Assembly (NCBI GenBank): GCA_018064905.1
Contig: JAGHUJ010000203.1
Coordinates: forward strand, 1 to 36,954
Source: Candidatus Treponema equifaecale
Lineage (GTDB): Bacteria > Spirochaetota > Spirochaetia > Treponematales > Treponemataceae
Direction of reading: 5' to 3'
Length of the DNA: 36,954 nt
The notes under the pieces are model-generated. The model did not search any database and had not been told where the DNA came from. It worked only from the letters and a program-made list of their open reading frames with translations. Every line of letters starts with the position of its first letter. The stretch's first letter is position 1. The position numbers and the translations under genes are program-made. Shown one piece after another: positions 32,262 to 36,954 of this stretch.

Positions 32262-33203
32262 ATGAACGTACAAGAAACAACTGTTCTCAACACACCGAAA
32301 AAGGATCTCTGGAAAAATGTAAAGAGACACTTCTCGGTTTATGCTCTGCTTATCATTCCGGCTGTGTACTATGCTATTATGAAGTATGGTCCAATCGTAA
32401 GTGGTCAGATTGCATTCAAAGACTTCATGCCAGTTGATGGTGTATGGGGTAGTAAATGGGTTGGATTTAAGAATTTCAACACATTCATCCATGCCTACTA
32501 TTTCGGCGAATTGATGAGAAACACAATTCTCTATAGTTTGGCAAAGCTCTTGATTTCTGTTCCTCTTTCAATCATTCTTTCTGTTGCTCTCTATGAGTGT
32601 ACAAGAAACGTATTGAGAAGAGTTGTTCAGACATTGGCTTATCTTCCACACTTCCTTTCATGGGTTATCATGTATGGTATCTTGTTGGTATTGCTTGCTC
32701 CTGGTGATGGTCTCGTAAATGACATTATCAAGGCTGCCGGTGGTGAACCAATCGACTTCTTGACTAACATTCATGCTTTCCCTGTAGTAGTAATCGTATC
32801 TGATGCTTGGAAGGAAATGGGTTGGGCTGCGATCATCTTCATTGCTGCTTTGATGGGTATTGACCCTTCTTTGTTCGAAGCTGCCATGGTAGAAGGTGCT
32901 TCTGCTGTTCAGCGTGTATGGTACATCACATTGCCATCTATTAAGCCTGTAATCGTTACAGTAGTTCTTCTTAAGCTTGGTACAATCCTTGATGCTGGTT
33001 TCAACCAGATGTTCATGTTGTACTCTGTTTCAGTTTACTCTGTTGCTGATATTATCGATACTTGGGTTTATCGTCAGGGTCTTCTTCAGTTTGAGTTCGC
33101 TTTGGCTACATCTGTAGGTATCTTCAAGGGTGCCATCGGTATGGCTCTTGTTATGATTTCAAACAAGGTTGTAAAGAAGATTGCTGATTCTTCACTCTTG
33201 TAA
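32262..33203 (+). CDS. Carbohydrate ABC transporter permease, LplB/YteP type
   Basis: This is the first inner-membrane subunit of a binding-protein-dependent sugar importer. The 313-residue protein has six predicted helices. The EAA loop that docks the ATPase reads EAAMVEGASAVQRVWYITLP (about residues 206-225). N-terminal KRHFSVYALLIIPAVYYAIMKYGP and later MFMLYSVSVYSVADIIDTWVYRQGL are typical of the LplB/YteP/YtcP subgroup, members of which import pectin-derived oligosaccharides in Bacillus. GAGGT precedes the ATG. The second permease follows after 21 bases and the binding protein 129 bases later; no ATPase gene is in the window. Confidence 0.93.
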   Translation: MNVQETTVLNTPKKDLWKNVKRHFSVYALLIIPAVYYAIMKYGPIVSGQIAFKDFMPVDGVWGSKWVGFKNFNTFIHAYYFGELMRNTILYSLAKLLISVPLSIILSVALYECTRNVLRRVVQTLAYLPHFLSWVIMYGILLVLLAPGDGLVNDIIKAAGGEPIDFLTNIHAFPVVVIVSDAWKEMGWAAIIFIAALMGIDPSLFEAAMVEGASAVQRVWYITLPSIKPVIVTVVLLKLGTILDAGFNQMFMLYSVSVYSVADIIDTWVYRQGLLQFEFALATSVGIFKGAIGMALVMISNKVVKKIADSSLL

Positions 33204-33224
33204 TCTGAAATTAGGAGAATTAAA

Positions 33225-34115
33225 ATGGAAAAACCAAAGACAGTAAAACTCACAGCTGGTGACCGTACATTCTATATTTGTGTAAATGCTTTTCTTATCT
33301 TCATTGGTTTGGTTATTGCAATTCCAATGATCAGTACAATTTCTACATCTGTAACACCTAACGGTTACATTGGAACAACATTCGACAAGTTCTTCCTTAT
33401 GCCTTGGAAATGGGATAAGGCAGCTTATCAGGCTCTTTTGGGTAACGCAGGCTTCCTTTTGGCTTTCTGGAACTCAATTAAGATTATGGTATTTGGTGTA
33501 ATTACAGCTTTGTCACTTACAATTCCAATGTCATATTGTATGTCTGTACAGGATTTGCCAGGACGCAAGATCTTGAACTACTTCGTTCTTGTTCCTTACT
33601 TGTTCAACATCGGTGTAATCCCTACATACCTGGTTGTAACAAACCTTCACCTTACAAACCACCTTGCATCTATCTTCTTGCCAGGTGCAATTGGTACTTA
33701 TAACTGTTTGATCATGCGCGGATTCTTCGAAGGTATTCCTGAATCACTTAAAGAATCAGCTCGTATTGACGGTGCTGCTGAATGGTATGTACTTTTGTCT
33801 ATCATTCTTCCACTTTCAAAACCAATCATCATGACAATCGGTTTGTACTATGCAGTAAGCTTCTGGAATGACTTCATGCACGCTTTGCTCTACTTGAACG
33901 AATCATACTTGCAGCCACTTCCAATCTTGCTTCGTAACATCTTGATGGGTTCATCAATGAACGAAACATTGGACGTTAACGCATTCGGTAGTGCTTCTGT
34001 ACAGTCAATCAAAGCTGCTTCTGTATTCTTGTCAGCTATTCCTATGATGATGGCTTACCCATTCATCCAGAAATACTTCACAAAGGGTACAATGCTTGGT
34101 TCTGTAAAGGGTTAA
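33225..34115 (+). CDS. Carbohydrate ABC transporter permease, LplC/YtcP type
   Basis: This is the second inner-membrane subunit. The 296-residue protein has six predicted helices and the EAA loop as ESARIDGAAEWYVLLSIILPLSKPII (start about residue 181). It opens with the typical FYICVNAFLIFIGLVIAIPMISTISTSVTP and ends AYPFIQKYFTKGTMLGSVKG, as usual for this subgroup. AGGAG lies 9 bases before the ATG. It is probably co-transcribed with the first permease; a strong 32-base palindrome separates it from the binding-protein gene. Confidence 0.94.
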   Translation: MEKPKTVKLTAGDRTFYICVNAFLIFIGLVIAIPMISTISTSVTPNGYIGTTFDKFFLMPWKWDKAAYQALLGNAGFLLAFWNSIKIMVFGVITALSLTIPMSYCMSVQDLPGRKILNYFVLVPYLFNIGVIPTYLVVTNLHLTNHLASIFLPGAIGTYNCLIMRGFFEGIPESLKESARIDGAAEWYVLLSIILPLSKPIIMTIGLYYAVSFWNDFMHALLYLNESYLQPLPILLRNILMGSSMNETLDVNAFGSASVQSIKAASVFLSAIPMMMAYPFIQKYFTKGTMLGSVKG

Positions 34116-34133
34116 TGTTGTATTATTTATACG

Positions 34134-34165
34134 ATTGGACAGAAAATTTAAATTTTCTGTCCAAT
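34134..34165. terminator. Perfect 32-base palindrome between permease and binding-protein genes
   Basis: ATTGGACAGAAAATTT (34134-34149) is followed immediately by its exact complement to 34165, then TTTCG. The stem is AU-rich except for GGACAG/CTGTCC, with a minimal loop, so it is better seen as a partial terminator or a 3'-end stabiliser that makes permease and binding-protein levels differ. Confidence 0.65.
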
Positions 34166-34173
34166 TTTCGTAT

Positions 34174-34197
34174 TATAATAAATCTGTTCTTTTAACA
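34174..34197 (+). promoter_or_regulatory. Candidate separate promoter for the binding protein
   Basis: A perfect TATAAT (34174-34179) follows the palindrome, although the -35 is poor. It is followed by a small hairpin CTGTT/AACAG (34183-34197) and the strong ribosome site AAGGAGG before the ATG at 34245. This would let the binding protein be made in excess of the permeases. Confidence 0.4.
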
Positions 34198-34244
34198 GAG
34201 AAAATTAAAATTGTTTTTCATGATTTTCAATAAGGAGGAAAAAA

Positions 34245-35804
34245 ATGAAAAAATTGTTGAAAGGTCTTGCTGTTTCTGCATTGGCTTTGGCAGTTGCTGC
34301 CCCAGCATTCTCAGCAGGCAAGTTGGTAGATATCGACCTTTGGTACGGTGCTGCTGTTTCTGAAGCAGGTCCAATCCCAAATGACTGGACTGGATACAAA
34401 ATCATCCAGGACAAACTTGGAATTAACCTCAAACTTACTGCTCTCCCTTCATCAGAAGGTGACCAGGACACAAAGATCAACGCTGCTGCAGCTGCTAACA
34501 CATTGCCAGATCTCTTCATGGCTTCAGACGCTGTATGGCAGAGATTGGCTGGACAGAAGCTCCTCGCTGAAGTTTCTCCAATGTTCAAGAAAATGCCTAA
34601 CCGTACAAAGATCATGTACGATAAAGACGCTAGAAGCAACGCTTCTCTCGATGGAAAGAAAATCTGGGGTCTCTCACAGCCAGGTTCTATCGTAAGAAAC
34701 GAAGGTGTTTTGATCCGCAAAGACTGGTTGGACAAACTCGGACTCAAAGTACCTGTAACACTTGATGACTACTTCAATGTAATGAAAGCTTTCACAGAAA
34801 AAGATCCTGATGGAAACGGCAAAGCTGATACATACGGATACGGTGCTTTCGTAGAAGCTTCTGATACAAACGAAGGTCTCGGAAAACGTCTTGACCCAAT
34901 CATGGGTGCTTTCGGATGTGCTGGTACTTGGGATCTCACATCTAAGAAAACTGTTGGTCTTAACATCAACAAACCAGAATTCTACGATGCTCTTGTATTC
35001 GTAAAGAAAATGGTTGACGAAAAAGTAATCGATCCAAACTGGTTGGCATACAAGAAGGATGACTTCCGTGCTGCTTGGAAACAGGGTCGTTTCGGTATCA
35101 TGCGTGAACAGAACGCTGCTTATGCTTCAGAATCTAACTATGCTCCATTCGATAACAACTTCCCAGAAGGTGAATGGATCGTTTGTCAGCCACCAGTTGG
35201 ACCAAAAGGCAAATCATCTGCTGGTACATATGCTCAGTCATACAGAACTTACTGTGTATCTGCAAAAGCTGCTAAAGCTGGAAAGATGGACAAAATCGCT
35301 GAACTCCTTGAATGGATGTCTTCAGAAGAAGGATACTACCTCTGTGGTTATGGTATCAAAGGTGTAAACTTCAACTTGGATGCAAAAGGTGTTCCAACAG
35401 CTGAAGGTCTTGCTGATCCAGACAAGTACTACAACAAGTCAGAAATGGTTCCATACACACAGCTCCGTAACATGGTATACTACAACTCAGACGTTGAATT
35501 GGCAGGTCGCTACCCAACATACACAACAGCTAAATCTGGAAAACAGATGTCAGCTCTCGTAGCACTCCGCCAGATGCAGGCTACAAACTGGACTGCATGT
35601 CTCGGACAGAACAAGATGCCAAAACTCGACGCTGACTTGCAGCGCTTCTACCGCCAGGGTGTAACAGAATTCGTTAACGGTGTTCGCAAGCTTGACAAAG
35701 CTTCTTGGAACGCTTGGTTGAAAGAATTCAACGACAAGATGGGTGGTAAGGCATTCGAAGCTGCTGGTAAGAAAGTTGCTCTCGACAACAAATTTGTTAA
35801 ATAA
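34245..35804 (+). CDS. Extracellular sugar-binding protein of the ABC importer (LplA type)
   Basis: This is a periplasmic solute-binding protein, 519 aa. The signal peptide MKKLLKGLAVSALALAVAAPAFSAG lacks a lipobox cysteine, so the protein is soluble rather than a lipoprotein, which suits a diderm cell. The mature part follows the LplA/YtcQ-like family 1 pattern: DIDLWYGAAVSEAGPIPND, LPDLFMASDAVWQRLAGQKLLAEVSPMFKK, DGKKIWGLSQPGSIVRNEGVLIRKDWLDKLGLKVP, TLDDYFNVMKAFTEKDPDGNGKADTYG, and many aromatics for sugar stacking. The excellent AAGGAGG site and codon choice suggest high expression. Ligand is unknown; uronate or pectin oligosaccharides are inferred from uxaB and the regulator. Confidence 0.94.
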   Translation: MKKLLKGLAVSALALAVAAPAFSAGKLVDIDLWYGAAVSEAGPIPNDWTGYKIIQDKLGINLKLTALPSSEGDQDTKINAAAAANTLPDLFMASDAVWQRLAGQKLLAEVSPMFKKMPNRTKIMYDKDARSNASLDGKKIWGLSQPGSIVRNEGVLIRKDWLDKLGLKVPVTLDDYFNVMKAFTEKDPDGNGKADTYGYGAFVEASDTNEGLGKRLDPIMGAFGCAGTWDLTSKKTVGLNINKPEFYDALVFVKKMVDEKVIDPNWLAYKKDDFRAAWKQGRFGIMREQNAAYASESNYAPFDNNFPEGEWIVCQPPVGPKGKSSAGTYAQSYRTYCVSAKAAKAGKMDKIAELLEWMSSEEGYYLCGYGIKGVNFNLDAKGVPTAEGLADPDKYYNKSEMVPYTQLRNMVYYNSDVELAGRYPTYTTAKSGKQMSALVALRQMQATNWTACLGQNKMPKLDADLQRFYRQGVTEFVNGVRKLDKASWNAWLKEFNDKMGGKAFEAAGKKVALDNKFVK

Positions 35805-35830
35805 TTAGTATTTAACTAAACCCAATAAAA

Positions 35831-35861
35831 GGCACTGGATTTAATTCCGGTGCCTTTTTTT
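35831..35861 (+). terminator. Rho-independent terminator of the importer operon
   Basis: GGCACTGGA (35831-35839) pairs with TCCGGTGCC (35846-35854, one U-G pair), followed by seven T. Confidence 0.92.
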
Positions 35862-35893
35862 ATGTGTAAAACTAAGGTTGAAAACTAAAAAAA

Positions 35894-35973
35894 TGTGGAA
35901 AACTTGTAGAAAAGTGGTTAGTTTTCCACATTTTCTGTGGAAAACTTGGGTGAAACTGCTGCAGTTTTCCACA
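35894..35973. promoter_or_regulatory. Cluster of four DnaA-box-like 9-mers
   Basis: TTTTCCACA or its complement occurs at 35894-35902 (-), 35922-35930 (+), 35936-35944 (-) and 35965-35973 (+), in alternating orientation. The middle two form a perfect 10-bp hairpin (GTTTTCCACA/TGTGGAAAAC, 5-base loop). AAACTGC-T-GCAGTTT (35953-35967) overlaps the last. The cluster fills the gap before the methyltransferase gene. It could bind DnaA or another regulator, or fold in RNA. Confidence 0.45.
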
Positions 35974-35992
35974 ATTTGTTAAATCAATAACA

Positions 35993-36021
35993 TTGTCTTT
36001 AAGCGTATTCTTCTATACAAT
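35993..36021 (+). promoter_or_regulatory. Promoter abutting the rRNA methyltransferase start codon
   Basis: TTGTCT (35993-35998), 17 bases, TACAAT (36016-36021). The ATG at 36028 lies 6 bases past the -10, so the predicted first transcribed base is the A of the start codon. No ribosome site is visible. Confidence 0.6.
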
Positions 36022-36027
36022 TAAACT

Positions 36028-36807
36028 ATGAAAAATAAATTGAATAATGAATTGGCTGTATGTGGAATTGCAGCTGTAAAAGAATTGGTAAAGCTTAACA
36101 AGGATAAAATTCGTCGCTTTTATTATTCTCGCGATAGAATGATGGATTTTAAGGATGTATTTAAGTTTCTAGCTGAAAAAAAAGTTCCTTATAACAATGT
36201 TCCGGATGGAGAATTGCAGAAATTGAGTGGAACTGTGCATCATCAGGGCGTTGTTGCAATGATTGAACAGTCGGAAATTCCACATTTAAATGTTGAAATA
36301 ACGGATGAATGGCTTCACAACAAAGAATCAGCAATTCTTCTGGATCGTGTTGGAAATGCTAATAATCTTGGTGCAATTGTCCGCAGTGCTGCTTTCTTTG
36401 GTTTTAAGAATATTGTAATTCCATTGGATGAAGCTCAGAGTTCTGTTACAACCAGCTCATATCGTGTTGCTCAGGGTGGAATGGAACATGTAAATATTTA
36501 TTCGATTCGTTCCATTGAAAAACTGCTTGTTTCAATGAAAGGAAAAATGGTTCGCTTTGGAACTGATGTTCGTGCCACAACTACTGTGGATAAAATTCCG
36601 GAGCTTTGTGAAAATAAACCTGCACTTATTGTTCTTGGAAATGAAGAAAATGGTATTTCAAAAACTGTTCGTGAAAATTGTGACGAACTGGTCATTATTC
36701 CATACAAAGATGAAGATAGTGCCGATTTTGAGCAGCCAATAGAAAGTCTGAATGTAGCTCAGGCTGCTTCCATAGTTTTGTATGAATGTAGAAAGTTGAA
36801 GAAATAA
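36028..36807 (+). CDS. TrmH/SpoU-family RNA 2'-O-methyltransferase
   Basis: This is a SAM-dependent methyltransferase of the knotted SPOUT fold acting on rRNA or tRNA. The 259-residue protein has an N-terminal substrate-binding domain (residues about 5-80: CGIAAVKELVK, KLSGTVHHQGVVAMIE). The catalytic domain carries motif 1 NANNLGAIVRSAAFFG (about 110), motif 2 LIVLGNEENGIS (about 205) and motif 3 IESLNVAQAASIVLYE (about 238). The layout matches RlmB (23S G2251) and YfiF; which RNA is modified cannot be told from sequence alone. It starts without a ribosome site and follows the DnaA-box-like cluster. Confidence 0.9.
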   Translation: MKNKLNNELAVCGIAAVKELVKLNKDKIRRFYYSRDRMMDFKDVFKFLAEKKVPYNNVPDGELQKLSGTVHHQGVVAMIEQSEIPHLNVEITDEWLHNKESAILLDRVGNANNLGAIVRSAAFFGFKNIVIPLDEAQSSVTTSSYRVAQGGMEHVNIYSIRSIEKLLVSMKGKMVRFGTDVRATTTVDKIPELCENKPALIVLGNEENGISKTVRENCDELVIIPYKDEDSADFEQPIESLNVAQAASIVLYECRKLKK

Positions 36808-36840
36808 AAAAATAAAGGGCTGTCGAATAAGTAACGATTT

Positions 36841-36949
36841 GTCATTTCGAGCGAAGTCGACAAGCACAATTATTGTCGTGCTTGTTTGTAATCTATAATT
36901 CTTTGTATTACAATGATTTACAGACCTCTCCACTACGGTCGAGGTGACA
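36841..36949. repeat. Compound TCGA-type intergenic repeat
   Basis: It starts GTCATTTCGAGCGAAGTCGA as at 14136, then has a hairpin ACAAGCAC/GTGCTTGT (loop of 10). It ends with a 29-base unit (36921-36949) identical to 15084-15112. No gene is seen from 36808 to the window end. Confidence 0.75.
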
Positions 36950-36954
36950 TCTAC

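Noticed and set aside
1..36954. tRNA, rRNA, CRISPR, insertion sequence or prophage genes
   Set aside because: No cloverleaf-like segment, regularly spaced repeat array, transposase or phage gene was found by reading.

Overview
The window is low-GC bacterial DNA that reads as a host-associated, polysaccharide-degrading Treponema (Spirochaetota, gut or rumen type). This is an inference from gene content and order: a dnaN-recF-DUF721 block, a cyclophilin-FKBP chimera lipoprotein, a RarA fused to a second domain, relaxed lipoboxes, diderm envelope genes and a hexuronate locus. No rRNA, tRNA, CRISPR array, insertion sequence or prophage was seen. No gene-free stretch exceeds about 250 bp.

Layout. 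(1) 1-8.0 kb, + strand: an origin-proximal housekeeping block. dnaN, recF and a DciA-like DUF721 gene are followed by rpmH, rnpA, yidD, yidC and khpB/jag, then a secreted hypothetical and a lipoprotein with two prolyl-isomerase domains. A long bidirectional terminator closes it. (2) 8.1-9.3 kb, - strand: a membrane protein with an Lnb-like periplasmic domain, rich in a short AACTA..CG..TAGTT palindrome. (3) 9.5-14.1 kb, +: a membrane c-di-GMP phosphodiesterase, murD and an M15-type peptidase. (4) 14.2-16.0 kb, -: folE2 and folD, both bordered by repeats; folE2 carries an in-frame GC-rich hairpin element. (5) 16.2-21.2 kb, +: a small outer-membrane barrel, a lipoprotein, the RarA fusion and adk. 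(6) 21.3-24.2 kb, -: uxaC and a MATE exporter. (7) 24.2-27.1 kb, +: a GNAT acetyltransferase, a PAP2 phosphatase, murB and a hypothetical. (8) 27.2-35.8 kb: a hexuronate/pectin-type locus, with uxaB divergent from a 1069-residue chimeric regulator, then an LplABC-type ABC importer (two permeases and a binding protein, no ATPase). (9) 36.0-36.8 kb: a SpoU/TrmH-family rRNA methyltransferase.

How it fits together: UxaC (uronate isomerase) and UxaB (tagaturonate reductase) are successive steps of hexuronate catabolism. The importer probably brings in the parent uronate oligosaccharide. The regulator joins a LacI-type sugar sensor, a histidine-kinase-like region and a receiver-like region without their phosphorylation residues, and an AraC DNA-binding domain. 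Related TTGTA(C/A)AA sites lie at the uxaB start site, in the regulator's own promoter and before the importer, so one regulon is likely.

Other notable patterns are several layers of short intergenic repeats, five genes whose -10 box sits directly before the start codon (predicted leaderless mRNAs), and two clusters of the DnaA-box-like 9-mer TTTTCCACA.
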